Program-made: the position numbers and the translations under genes
Notes under the pieces: model-generated
The model's input: only the letters and a program-made list of their open reading frames with translations
The model's database searches: none
What the model was told of the DNA's origin: nothing
Shown here: positions 8,770 through 17,356 of the stretch, in pieces
Layout: each line of letters starts with the position of its first letter
Numbering within the stretch: position 1 is the stretch's first letter
Assembly: GCA_018816735.1 (NCBI GenBank)
Contig: JAHIVH010000066.1
Span: forward strand, 97,544-161,543
DNA: 64,000 nucleotides
DNA from: Pseudomonadota bacterium
Lineage (GTDB): Bacteria > Desulfobacterota > Desulfobacteria > Desulfobacterales > JAHIVH01
Reading direction: 5' to 3'

Positions 8770-8953
8770 CGTTTTTGAGTTTGTCAATTGTATTGTCACG
8801 CTTTCCGTAATCATGAACAGTGTTTGTATGTTTTTATAAACATGTTTTTTTATCTCTTTTAAAATAAAATTAGCTTTGATTTTACCTGATAATATGTAAT
8901 ATTCCCAAAAAACGTCACATACGATTCCTTAAAATAAGAAAATAATTTTTAAA

Positions 8954-10135
8954 ATGAGTATACGATCCACTATACCCATGTCATCTGCATCACGGTTTTT
9001 TGTTGCCGCCTCCGACATATGCCCGCCGTTCTGCAACCAGATGGTGATGGAGGGTACAGGTGAAATTGATCTCAATAAATGGAAGGATGCGGTCCGGGAA
9101 GCGTCAGAAAAAAATCCAGGCAGCAGATATATTTTAAAGGGGTCTTTAAACTCATGCCGTTGGGTTGAATCTCGAATGATGCCGCAGGTCAGAGAGGTCG
9201 ATGGTTATGGCTGGGATGGTCAGAGCGGCGAGGGTGCCCAGTTTCTCATGGACAAACTTTGCCCGATTAGGGGACCGGCATGCGAGGTTCTGATTGTCCG
9301 GGGTGATCCGCTTCGGGTTGTTTTCAGAACCCATCATGGTGTAATGGATGGTATGGGAACAATCACCTGGGTGGCGGATATTTTCAATGCGCTGAATGGG
9401 AGATCAATACGTGGTTCCGGGTCTACGGTTGTTGAAAATGATCTTGTAAATTCGGCACCGGTTTCGAAACAAAAAATCCCTATACGGTTTATTCCGGGAT
9501 CAGGCCCGCCAAACGGTCATGGCGCAGGGTTTGTATGGAGAAGAAAGAGAATCGTTGGGCACATTCACAACCTTTTGCCTCAGGTCATGATACAGTCTGC
9601 CAAAGAGGCCTGGAAGGGCGCAGAGGGTAACGTCAGGATCGGCGTCCCTTTTGACCTGAGACCCAGAAGGAAAGGCCTAAGGGCGACGCATAATCTGACA
9701 TATGTTTTATTTATTGACCTGACTCCGGAGATGACCGTTGATGATGTTGAATTTGAAATCTCCGATCGGCTTGAAAAAAAGTTGGATGGCGGCTGGTCTT
9801 TAGGGGATAAATTGATACACTTTGTGCCATTATTTTTGCTGAAAATTTTTTTTAAGTTGCAGATCAGATACCATAACCGCAAGGGCCGATATCCTTTTAC
9901 AGGCTATATATCAAATCTGGGGCGTTTGCCTCTTGAAAAATTTTCCGGAGGCGGGTTTGCCTCAGACGCATTTTTCTTTGTTCCGCCTGGAATGGGATTT
10001 CTTCCTTTTTTTTTGACGCTAAACGGAACCCAAAACCATGTGGAGTTTGTCATGACCATGCCTGAAGTGCTGGCCTCAGAAGGGCGTATCGATAATTTGC
10101 TTCAGCGAATCGCATCTGGAGTCGGACCGGCCTGA
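8954..10135 (+). CDS. condensation-domain-like acyltransferase, paralogue 1
   Basis: 393 residues, in the CoA-dependent acyltransferase fold shared by NRPS condensation domains, PapA proteins and alcohol acetyltransferases. The hallmark HHxxxDG is intact as HHGVMDG (127-133, in FRTHHGVMDG); an ATHNLT segment near 250 and an FSGGGF segment in the C-terminal half recur in all three paralogues. Likely role: moving an acyl group from ACP or CoA to an alcohol or amine. There is no signal peptide. The start lacks a good ribosome site, but the N-terminus lines up residue for residue with paralogues 2 and 3 (CPP at 23-25 in each), which supports it. First gene of the biosynthetic run and probably controlled from 8740-8769. 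The substrate is unknown. Confidence 0.8.
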   Translation: MSIRSTIPMSSASRFFVAASDICPPFCNQMVMEGTGEIDLNKWKDAVREASEKNPGSRYILKGSLNSCRWVESRMMPQVREVDGYGWDGQSGEGAQFLMDKLCPIRGPACEVLIVRGDPLRVVFRTHHGVMDGMGTITWVADIFNALNGRSIRGSGSTVVENDLVNSAPVSKQKIPIRFIPGSGPPNGHGAGFVWRRKRIVGHIHNLLPQVMIQSAKEAWKGAEGNVRIGVPFDLRPRRKGLRATHNLTYVLFIDLTPEMTVDDVEFEISDRLEKKLDGGWSLGDKLIHFVPLFLLKIFFKLQIRYHNRKGRYPFTGYISNLGRLPLEKFSGGGFASDAFFFVPPGMGFLPFFLTLNGTQNHVEFVMTMPEVLASEGRIDNLLQRIASGVGPA

Positions 10136-10151
10136 ATGAATTCAATCAGGC
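10130..10151 (+). terminator. hairpin at end of acyltransferase 1
   Basis: GCCTGA at 10130-10135 (over the stop codon) pairs with TCAGGC at 10146-10151, with further TGAA/TTCA pairing inside, followed by GTTTT. It could partly stop transcription or protect the upstream message. The next gene of the cluster starts only 75 bp on. Confidence 0.5.
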
Positions 10152-10225
10152 GTTTTGACGGATATTTTTGTTGAAAAGCAGCGTTGAATAACCAAAAACA
10201 ACAAACTTTAGAGAAACAGGATGCC

Positions 10226-11431
10226 ATGAAAAAAAAATACACACGAAAATTATCCTTCTACGAAAGATTGTATATTGCGGGGGACAAGGTTTGCCCACCT
10301 GTATTAAATCAGTTTTTTTTTGACGGGTCGGGCGTGCTTGATTTGCCCAAATGGAAAGAAGCCGTCAGAGCGGCTTCCGAGGCAAATCCAGGTTCCCGGC
10401 TTGTTTTAAAGGGGGTCTTGGGTGGGGCCTACTGGGAGGATTCGGGGCAAACGCCATCCGTTATTGAACTTGATGGGGCTGACTGGGCCAGCCATACACC
10501 CAATGGCATGCCGCCACACTTCAAAACAACCTTTGATGTGAAAAAGGGGCCGACCTGCGAAGTGGTGCTGCTTCGTGGGAATCCTTTACGTGTGGTTTTC
10601 AGAACCCACCATTCGACCATGGACGGGATGGGAACATTGGTATGGGCGGAAGATGTTTTCAGGGCGTTGCGGGGTGAACCTCTTTTAGGTTCAGAATCCG
10701 CTGTTACAGACCTGGAGGTTGCCCGTGCCATGCAAAAAGAATACAGGACCCCGTTCCCATTTGACAATTTGACTCCTACGGGAAAAGCCCAGGGAAATGA
10801 AAAAGGGGTAGCCTATTATCGGACCAGCCGCAAAGGTAAATTTCACATGCTCATAGGGCAGGCAGCCGTTCTTTCTGCAAGGGAAGCCTGGAAACATCGT
10901 GACGGAAAGGTACGGTTTTCCGTACCGGTGGATCTGCGCCGTCATATGAAAGGCATACGTTCAACAGGGAATCTAACGATGCTGATTCACTTTGAGGTTA
11001 CAAAAGAATCCACACCGGAGTCCATCTCCCAAATCATCAAAAAACAGCTTGAAGAAAACAGGGAATGCATGATTGACAGAGGCGATACCCTGTTGAGTCA
11101 TGTGCCTTTCTGGATCATACAGAACAGGTGGAAAAAAATGGGTCCTGTATATCACAACAGGGGCCTTTACAGAAACTCCGGTGTTATTTCAAATATGGGG
11201 AGAATGCCACCCATGCACTTATTTTCCGGAGGGGGGTTCCAGGCAGAATATTATTGGGCCATTCCTCCGGGATATGATCATATCCCTTTTTTCCTGGGTA
11301 TGGCCAGCACAGGTGATCGTCTTGTTTTTACGACCAGCATGCCAAAAGTGCTTGCCTCAAATGGCCGGATTGAAAAGGTCACAGAGGATATTATGGCAGG
11401 CCTGGTTCCGGCGCCGCCTAAAAAGGAATGA
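10226..11431 (+). CDS. condensation-domain-like acyltransferase, paralogue 2
   Basis: 401 residues, same family and length as the genes at 8954 and 14727. HHxxxDG is intact as HHSTMDG (128-134); the STGNLT segment and FSGGGF are kept. The frame is open from a TTG at 10184, but the ATG at 10226 is preferred: it is preceded by AGG and gives the N-terminus MKKKYTRKLS, which aligns with paralogue 3 (MQKIYTRQLT). Predicted cytoplasmic acyl transferase that uses an ACP- or CoA-bound donor; the FabH/ACP genes just downstream are the natural donor source. The acceptor is unknown. Clear product of tandem duplication. Confidence 0.8.
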   Translation: MKKKYTRKLSFYERLYIAGDKVCPPVLNQFFFDGSGVLDLPKWKEAVRAASEANPGSRLVLKGVLGGAYWEDSGQTPSVIELDGADWASHTPNGMPPHFKTTFDVKKGPTCEVVLLRGNPLRVVFRTHHSTMDGMGTLVWAEDVFRALRGEPLLGSESAVTDLEVARAMQKEYRTPFPFDNLTPTGKAQGNEKGVAYYRTSRKGKFHMLIGQAAVLSAREAWKHRDGKVRFSVPVDLRRHMKGIRSTGNLTMLIHFEVTKESTPESISQIIKKQLEENRECMIDRGDTLLSHVPFWIIQNRWKKMGPVYHNRGLYRNSGVISNMGRMPPMHLFSGGGFQAEYYWAIPPGYDHIPFFLGMASTGDRLVFTTSMPKVLASNGRIEKVTEDIMAGLVPAPPKKE

Positions 11432-11545
11432 GATTGGATCTGGATAGAAGAGGACAATTACCTTGACATGTTGCTTCATTTTAAATACTTTTCCAAAAAA
11501 ACAAATGCTTAGACATCTCGTAACCCAACAGGACAGGAGCAGAAT

Positions 11546-12547
11546 TTGATAGGGGCTGCCATAAAAGCGATTGAATATTATCTGCCGGAAACCATACTTG
11601 ACAATCATGATATTGAAAGCGCATTCCCTGGATGGAATTCTGAAAAAATTGAGGATAAGGTCGGTATAAAAGAAAGACGCATTGCCGCTGAGGGTGAGAC
11701 TGCTCTCGACATGGCTGTGAAAGCCTCATTAAAACTGTTTGAAAGGGTGGATAAGGCATCTGTTGATTTTATCATTCTCTGCACACAGAGTCCGGATTAT
11801 TTTCTGCCCGCGAGCGCCTGTATTCTGCAGGATCGATTGCATTTGCGGACAGACATCGGGGCCTTTGATATGAATCTGGGATGTTCCGGATATATCTATG
11901 GTCTGATGGTGGCAAAGAGTATCATTCAATCCGGCACCACTGAAAACGTTCTTTTGGTCACATCTGAAACCTACTCCAAGCATATTCATCCGGGTGACCG
12001 GGGAAACCGGATTATTTTTGGTGACGGCGCGGCAGCAACACTGGTTGGGAAATCGGATATGCCGCAGATTTTTGATTTTGCCCTGGGGACCAACGGGAAA
12101 GGGTATGCCAATCTGATTGTCCCGAACGGAGGGCTAAAAAACAGATTCCAGCCCGATGCCGAAGAAAAAGAAGACCAGAACGGGTGCATCCGCACGGATA
12201 ACCATTTGTACATGAACGGGCCTGAGATATTTAATTTTACGATTGAAACCATTCCAAAGCTCCAGAAAAACATCCTTTTGAAAAACAAGCTCACCATGGA
12301 CCAGATTGATTATGTGGTGTTTCATCAGGCAAACAAATATATGCTTGATTATCTCAGAAGAAAACTTAAAATACCCAAAGATATATTCTATATCAATATG
12401 AGGGATACCGGGAATACCGTATCCGCAACCATTCCTATTGCCCTGAAGGATTGTATGGATCAGGGAATTGTTAAAAAAGGGGAAAGGGTATTGATTGCAG
12501 GATTTGGTGTGGGGTATTCATGGGGCGGAACTGTTATTCAGATATAG
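11546..12547 (+). CDS. beta-ketoacyl-ACP synthase III-like (FabH-like) 1
   Basis: 333 residues, KAS III/thiolase fold. The full catalytic triad is seen: Cys113 (LGCSGYIYG), His260 (FHQANK) and Asn290 (DTGNTVSATIP). Role: condensation of an acyl-CoA or acyl-ACP starter with malonyl-ACP, or acyl transfer as in some FabH relatives. The start is TTG at 11546 with GGACAGGAG 6 bp upstream; the N-terminus (IGAAIKAIEYYLPE) is normal for the family. It is followed after 34 bp by an ACP and then by a second FabH paralogue. Its place among acyltransferases, away from other fab genes, argues for a dedicated pathway rather than housekeeping fatty acid synthesis. Confidence 0.9.
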   Translation: MIGAAIKAIEYYLPETILDNHDIESAFPGWNSEKIEDKVGIKERRIAAEGETALDMAVKASLKLFERVDKASVDFIILCTQSPDYFLPASACILQDRLHLRTDIGAFDMNLGCSGYIYGLMVAKSIIQSGTTENVLLVTSETYSKHIHPGDRGNRIIFGDGAAATLVGKSDMPQIFDFALGTNGKGYANLIVPNGGLKNRFQPDAEEKEDQNGCIRTDNHLYMNGPEIFNFTIETIPKLQKNILLKNKLTMDQIDYVVFHQANKYMLDYLRRKLKIPKDIFYINMRDTGNTVSATIPIALKDCMDQGIVKKGERVLIAGFGVGYSWGGTVIQI

Positions 12548-12581
12548 TTTAAAAAGAAACGAAAAACGGAGGTTTGACCAG

Positions 12582-12818
12582 ATGAAAAAGGAAGAATTTT
12601 TAAGTGAACTTAAGGAAATCATGGAGATTGAAGATTCGGAGCTCACAGAAGATACGGTATTGCGGGACATGATGGAATTTAATTCACTGGCCCTTATGGG
12701 GATTATCGCCTTGATTGATGAAAATTTTGACATGGTCATTGAAGCGGACGCTTTTGAAAAGGTCTCAACAATAAAAGATATCATGAAACTGATCGGGATG
12801 GACAAGTTTGAGAAGTAA
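12582..12818 (+). CDS. acyl carrier protein with NSL motif
   Basis: 78-residue acidic helical protein with the ACP pattern: EDSELTEDTVLRD, then FNSLALMGIIALIDENFDM, then the third-helix region VSTIKDIMKLI. The phosphopantetheine Ser is Ser35, but the usual DSL reads NSL (Asn34), an uncommon change beside the modified residue. The ATG at 12582 follows CGGAGG at 12567-12572; an upstream ATG at 12495 would start inside the FabH gene and is rejected. It sits between two FabH-like genes and very likely carries their growing chain. Confidence 0.88.
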   Translation: MKKEEFLSELKEIMEIEDSELTEDTVLRDMMEFNSLALMGIIALIDENFDMVIEADAFEKVSTIKDIMKLIGMDKFEK

Positions 12819-12854
12819 TTTACGATTTTCATTTTAATGGACGGATACTATTTT

Positions 12855-13913
12855 ATGGCACTTTTATCTTATGACGGTATCGCAATCACGGGAATATCAG
12901 CCTGTGTGCCCCGGAAACGAATTGACAACCGTTCCTTAAGCGAACCTTTTTCAGGGCCATTGCTTGAGAAAACGATCAAGACCACGGGCATAGTTGAAAG
13001 AAGAATTGCCGACGCCAGCACATGCGCATCTGATCTGTGCTGCCAGGCCGCATCCCGATTGATGGACAGCATGGGAATTGACAGGGACACGATTGATGTG
13101 GTTATTTTTGTGACCCAGTCTCCGGATTTTAAGGTGCCAGCGACGGCACCGCTTATCCAGCACCGTCTGGGGCTTAAAAAAGAGACAGCTGCCTTTGATG
13201 TCAATCTCGGATGTTCCGGATATGTCTATGGCCTTTCCATGGCCTATGCCTATGCAACGCAAGCCCATATCTGTCGTGTTTTGCTTCTCGTCGGCGATAC
13301 ACCGTCGAAATATGTTTCTTCACTGGATAAAACAACCGGTATCTTGTTTGGCGATGGGGGAACCGCAACGATCGTGGAAAAAAAGAAAGATGCCGGAAAA
13401 TCCTTTTTTTCCCTGAACTCAGATGGATCTGGCGCAAATGCGCTTCAAATAAAAGCAGGCGGTTTCAGGCATCCCAGCACGCCTGAAACACTTGCAAACG
13501 TTACCCATGAGGACGGCAGCATTCGAAATGAAGAGCATCTGACCATGGATGGCGGGGCGATATTTAATTTTACGATTAAACAGGTCCCGGCTGATATTAA
13601 AAAGCTGCTGGAATTTTCAAACACGGATATTTCAGATATCGATTATCTGGTCTATCATCAGGCCAATAAATTCATCACAGACCACCTGACCAAAAAGCTC
13701 AAGTTTCCTCTTGAGAAAGTTCCCTATTCATTGGGGAAGTTCGGCAACACCACATGCCTGACCATTCCTGTGACGCTTGTATCGGAGATTGGCACGGAAA
13801 TCGAAACCGGAACAAAGAACCTGGTCCTGTCGGGGTTTGGCATCGGACTCTCCTGGGCAACCGCCATTCTCACCATTAAAAATTGTCATGTATTGGGTAT
13901 GATTGAGGTTTAA
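12855..13913 (+). CDS. beta-ketoacyl-ACP synthase III-like (FabH-like) 2
   Basis: 352 residues; paralogue of the gene at 11546. The triad is complete: Cys120 (LGCSGYVYG), His268 (YHQANK) and Asn298 (FGNTTCLTIP). An in-frame ATG at 12837 would add six residues (MDGYYF); the one at 12855 is preferred because GGACGGA lies about 9 bp before it and its N-terminus better fits paralogue 1. Two active KAS III enzymes flanking one ACP suggest either different starter units, a heterodimer, or one acting as an acyl-transfer enzyme. The stop is 2 bp before the SDR start, so translation is coupled. Confidence 0.88.
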   Translation: MALLSYDGIAITGISACVPRKRIDNRSLSEPFSGPLLEKTIKTTGIVERRIADASTCASDLCCQAASRLMDSMGIDRDTIDVVIFVTQSPDFKVPATAPLIQHRLGLKKETAAFDVNLGCSGYVYGLSMAYAYATQAHICRVLLLVGDTPSKYVSSLDKTTGILFGDGGTATIVEKKKDAGKSFFSLNSDGSGANALQIKAGGFRHPSTPETLANVTHEDGSIRNEEHLTMDGGAIFNFTIKQVPADIKKLLEFSNTDISDIDYLVYHQANKFITDHLTKKLKFPLEKVPYSLGKFGNTTCLTIPVTLVSEIGTEIETGTKNLVLSGFGIGLSWATAILTIKNCHVLGMIEV

Positions 13914-13915
13914 AT

Positions 13916-14680
13916 ATGGGTCACCCGTTTTCCCTGAAAGGAAAAAATGTTCTGATAACCGGTGCGTCATCGGGCATTGGGCAGGCATGCGCCATCACTG
14001 CCAGCAGATTGGGCGCAACCGTTATTCTGGTTGGACGAAATCAGGAAGCGCTTGAAGGCACAAAAGCCATGCTTGAAAAAGGGGCTCATGTGTCGATCAA
14101 TCATGACGTGACCGCATTCGACAAAACAGATGAATGCGTCAGGATGGCTGTTGAATCAGCGGGTAAGCTTCATGGGATGGTTCATTCTGCCGGTATTGAA
14201 CTGACCATGCCGCTCAACATGATGAAGCCTGCTCACTATGAGAAATTGTTTTCGGTGAATGTGATTGGCGGGTTTGACTATGCCAAAACCATTTCAAAAA
14301 ACAAGTATATGGCAGAAGATGGCGGATCGTTTGTATTCATTTCGTCCATCATGGCCGATGCCGGGCAAAGCGGGCTTGTGGGCTATTGCAGCAGCAAAGG
14401 GGCGCTTGTGTCAGGGGCAAGGGCCATGGCTATGGAATTGGTTTCGCGAAAGATTCGCGTGAACTGCATTCTCCCCGGACATGTCAAGGGAACCCGGATG
14501 GCTGAGAAGTTGTTCAAGAGCCTTCCGGAAAAAGCGCAGCAGGCAATTATAAATGCCCATCCTCTGGGGTTGGGTGATCCTTTTGATGTGGCAAACGCAT
14601 GTGGATATCTTTTATCTGATGCCGCAAAATGGGTTACCGGAACAACCCTCAAAGTCGATGGCGGTTACAGCGCATTGTAG
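13916..14680 (+). CDS. short-chain dehydrogenase/reductase (FabG-like)
   Basis: 254 residues, classical SDR. The NAD(P) motif is TGASSGIG (15-22), followed by a HSAG segment (90-93) in the NNAG place. The catalytic Ser is at 143-144 and YxxxK is Tyr157/Lys161 (YCSSK). The C-terminus LKVDGGYSAL is typical of FabG-like enzymes. Likely role: reduction of a 3-oxoacyl-ACP made by the FabH pair. It begins 2 bp after the second FabH gene. The product would be a short 3-hydroxyacyl chain unless housekeeping dehydratases and enoyl reductases act on it; no dehydratase is encoded in the cluster. Confidence 0.9.
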   Translation: MGHPFSLKGKNVLITGASSGIGQACAITASRLGATVILVGRNQEALEGTKAMLEKGAHVSINHDVTAFDKTDECVRMAVESAGKLHGMVHSAGIELTMPLNMMKPAHYEKLFSVNVIGGFDYAKTISKNKYMAEDGGSFVFISSIMADAGQSGLVGYCSSKGALVSGARAMAMELVSRKIRVNCILPGHVKGTRMAEKLFKSLPEKAQQAIINAHPLGLGDPFDVANACGYLLSDAAKWVTGTTLKVDGGYSAL

Positions 14681-14726
14681 CGATCAGGCAGGTACAGCCA
14701 ACCCCGAAATCAAATTTTTATTAAAT

Positions 14727-15935
14727 ATGCAAAAAATCTATACAAGACAATTGACCACAAATGAGAGAACTTTCCTGATGGCGGATGCCATATGTCCGCC
14801 TTTTGTAAATCAGTATGTCCTTGAGGGAGAAGGCGAGCTTGACAAAGGCAGATGGCAGAAGGCGGTTGATGAGGCATCAGCTGCAAATCCCGGCATGCGG
14901 GTGGCCTTAACAGGTGTTCTGGGGTTTTCAAAGTGGGTGGATAGCGGAAACGCACCCCCTGTGCGGGAAGTGGACGGAAGCGCCTGGGGCGGATTCGGTC
15001 CTGAAGGCGGATCTTTCCTGTATGACTGCCTGGATGCGCGTAAAGGTCCAACCGCCGAAGTCGTTTTGATTCATGGCAAAAGGCCGCGGGTACTGTTCAG
15101 AAGTCTTCACGCAACTGCGGATGGCCGGGGGCAATTGTACTGGATGAAGGATATTTTTCGTGCCTTGAACGGAAAACCGCTTTCAGGCTCTCTATCAACG
15201 CTTACCGAGTATCAGGTCGCCAAACGATTCAACATGGGATTCCGGAAAAAATATCCGGATGAACATATTCCCCCAACCGGAAGAGTGATAGGTAATGAAC
15301 CCGGTGTGGTGTGGAAGCGGGTGCAACTGACCGGAAAATATCCCAAAATACTGCCTCAGCTATGCATATTGCTTGCAAAAGAAGCCTGGAAGCATGCAAA
15401 TGGTGTTGTGAGATTCGGCATACCCGCCGATATGAGGCTTCATGACCGCAAACTCAAGTCCACAGCCAATCTGACATGCGGGGTTGTTCTTGAGGTTCGC
15501 CCGGATACGACACCGGATGATGTTGAAAAGGAAATCCTGAGACAGCTTCAGGAGAAGGAAGATTTAAAGCTTTACAGAGGAGAAGACCTGTTTCGATATG
15601 TTCCCATGTGGTTGATGAAGCGGGAATATTACAAGCTGATGGATAAAAGGCATAAAAAAGGGCTTTATAATATTACCGCCTATCTCAGCAATATGGGATA
15701 TGTTCAAATGGGGCCTTTTCAGGGCGGGGGGTTTAAAGCCACCAGCTTTTTCCCGATCACGCCTTATGCAGAACCGCTTCCTTGCTTTATCGGGCTTGCC
15801 AGTCATGGTAATGAGGAAAACGGCTTTTTTCAGGAAATCGTACTGACCATGCCCAAAATATTCGCTTCAAACGGACGGTTTGATACACTGCTTGATCGCC
15901 TGCAACACGGGCTGGAAGAATTTGTGAAGGCATGA
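14727..15935 (+). CDS. condensation-domain-like acyltransferase, paralogue 3
   Basis: 402 residues and the same architecture as the genes at 8954 and 10226. The active-site motif is altered: FRTHHxxxDG has become FRSLHATADG, so the first His is Leu127 while the second His128, the catalytic one in condensation domains, and Asp132-Gly133 are kept. STANLT and FQGGGF are present. The frame is open back to 14553, but that overlaps the SDR gene; the ATG at 14727 gives an N-terminus (MQKIYTRQLT) matching paralogue 2. Last gene of the cluster; it ends 2 bp from the convergent reductase gene. Either a specialised transferase or an enzyme with a changed donor pocket. Confidence 0.8.
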   Translation: MQKIYTRQLTTNERTFLMADAICPPFVNQYVLEGEGELDKGRWQKAVDEASAANPGMRVALTGVLGFSKWVDSGNAPPVREVDGSAWGGFGPEGGSFLYDCLDARKGPTAEVVLIHGKRPRVLFRSLHATADGRGQLYWMKDIFRALNGKPLSGSLSTLTEYQVAKRFNMGFRKKYPDEHIPPTGRVIGNEPGVVWKRVQLTGKYPKILPQLCILLAKEAWKHANGVVRFGIPADMRLHDRKLKSTANLTCGVVLEVRPDTTPDDVEKEILRQLQEKEDLKLYRGEDLFRYVPMWLMKREYYKLMDKRHKKGLYNITAYLSNMGYVQMGPFQGGGFKATSFFPITPYAEPLPCFIGLASHGNEENGFFQEIVLTMPKIFASNGRFDTLLDRLQHGLEEFVKA

Positions 15936-15937
15936 GT

Positions 15938-16915
15938 TCAGGTTTTTAATGAAAGAATTTTTGATTCAATATCATCCCGTAACTGACGGATACCATCCTC
16001 ATCCATGCCTGACGGATCAGGCAGTTCCCAGTTTAAGAAGGGTGTATCTTGAAGGTTCGATGATCTGATGTGGGTGTCTTTTCCCATCAAAATGACACTA
16101 TCCGGTTTTGTTTCTGATAGGGCGTCCTCAAAACTCAGGGGCAAATGATAGGCCACATCAAGTTTTTTTTCAGCCATCACGGATTCAAGCACTTTGATTT
16201 GAGAGGCTTCAACCGTTAAGCCACAGCTCTGCGCATCTATTTTTTCTCCAGAATGATACTTGGCAAATGCCTCTGCCATTCTGCTTCGGATGCCATTGTC
16301 CCTGTCAACAAACAAAATTTTTTTCCGGGCCAATAAGGGATTGACAAGTGAGTCCACCTTTTCCCGAATATCCTCAAAAACATGAGGACGGGCCTTGATA
16401 TCGCCTCTTTTTTCAATCCCGCGATAGACCAGCTTTCCGGCATAACCGGCTCCCACAGCATCAAAAAAATAGTCCGCACAAAGCTCAATTCCCTTGAACA
16501 GTTCTTTTCCGCCTGATGCAGCCACTGATAAAAGAAACCCTTTTTTGGTTTTGTTACCCGGGTCATTGACCCTGAATCTGTATTTCCGGGACCAGAACAT
16601 CTGGCACCGGTCAATAAGCAGCTTCAGCTGGGCCGTCATCGCATAAAAATAAACCGGCGTTGCCATGACAATAAGATCAGCCCGCCGGATTTTGGGGTAC
16701 ATATCCCCGATCATTGTTTTGTCCCTGAGGATGCATCCGCCCTTTTCTTCACAGTGGACGCATCCCAGACAAGGTGTCACATTCAGACCGGAAACAAAAA
16801 TTTTCTCAACATCCGCGCCTTTTTTTTCCGCTTCATTCAGAAAAAGAGACAAGAGGTAATCTGTATTTCCATTTTTTCGCGGACTTCCCTGAAGGCCTAG
16901 TACATACATATTCAA
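15938..16915 (-). CDS. flavodoxin-fold NADPH-dependent FMN reductase fused to a degenerate LMW-PTP/ArsC-like domain
   Basis: 325 residues in two parts. Residues 1-195 are an FMN-reductase/flavodoxin-like domain (LGLQGSPRKNGNTDYLL for phosphate binding; Cys49, Cys52, Cys55 and Cys61 as in iron-sulfur-flavoprotein relatives). Residues 199-325 resemble low-molecular-weight protein tyrosine phosphatase/arsenate reductase, with VxxxNxxRSRMAEAF and a late DPSG loop. The catalytic Cys of the VCxGNxCRS loop is Asp204 (FVDRDNGIRS), so phosphatase or arsenate reduction is unlikely; the domain may bind anions or regulate. Convergent with the acyltransferase cluster, and 3 bp downstream of the rubredoxin-like gene, which could be its electron partner. 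Confidence 0.85.
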   Translation of the reverse strand: MNMYVLGLQGSPRKNGNTDYLLSLFLNEAEKKGADVEKIFVSGLNVTPCLGCVHCEEKGGCILRDKTMIGDMYPKIRRADLIVMATPVYFYAMTAQLKLLIDRCQMFWSRKYRFRVNDPGNKTKKGFLLSVAASGGKELFKGIELCADYFFDAVGAGYAGKLVYRGIEKRGDIKARPHVFEDIREKVDSLVNPLLARKKILFVDRDNGIRSRMAEAFAKYHSGEKIDAQSCGLTVEASQIKVLESVMAEKKLDVAYHLPLSFEDALSETKPDSVILMGKDTHIRSSNLQDTPFLNWELPDPSGMDEDGIRQLRDDIESKILSLKT

Positions 16916-16918
16916 AAC

Positions 16919-17074
16919 CTATTTGATTCGGTCATCTACACCTTTGTCACTGCATTCAGGGGTGTAGCAGGTATTGTCAACAAATTCACATGTGGCCTTG
17001 CAGGATGGGCATTTTTCTGGCGGCTTTTCAGCCTTCATCACATAACCGCAGTTCGTGCATTTCCAGCTTGTCAT
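16919..17074 (-). CDS. rubredoxin-like protein
   Basis: 51 residues. CTNCGY (C-x2-C) and CPSC (C-x2-C), spaced as in rubredoxin-type Fe(Cys)4 sites, plus two further cysteines near the C-terminus (CYTPEC). The frame opens at 17107, but AAAGGAGG sits 7 bp before the third Met (MTSWKC), which is taken as the start. Likely a small electron carrier. It is co-directional with the flavodoxin-like reductase (3-bp gap), suggesting electron transfer between the two, for example in redox or oxidative-stress response. Confidence 0.85.
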   Translation of the reverse strand: MTSWKCTNCGYVMKAEKPPEKCPSCKATCEFVDNTCYTPECSDKGVDDRIK

Positions 17075-17356
17075 TTTCATTCCTCCTTTAGGTAAAATGG
17101 GTATCAAGAAATATCAGAAATTCACTGCAACTTTACTATCAATTTGTGTGCCAGGATTGAAGGTTTCCTGAAAATTGAGTGTCCGATCGTGAGATTAATC
17201 ATGTTACCGAATATTATCAACCCTAATTTTGCCTGGACAGGGCATTTGCAATTTCAAATTGAACAGACTCCTGCTATGGAATGAGGGGCCTTCAATGGGA
17301 ATGCCATGTGCGGTCAGGTTGGATGGTGAGACAGAATTGTTTCACATTCTCATTGC

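Noticed and set aside
12869..13268. Minus-strand frames opposite the second FabH gene
   Set aside because: Antisense shadows of a gene with a complete catalytic triad.
14553..14726. Longer start for acyltransferase 3
   Set aside because: It would overlap the SDR gene by more than 120 bp; the N-terminus from 14727 aligns with the paralogues.
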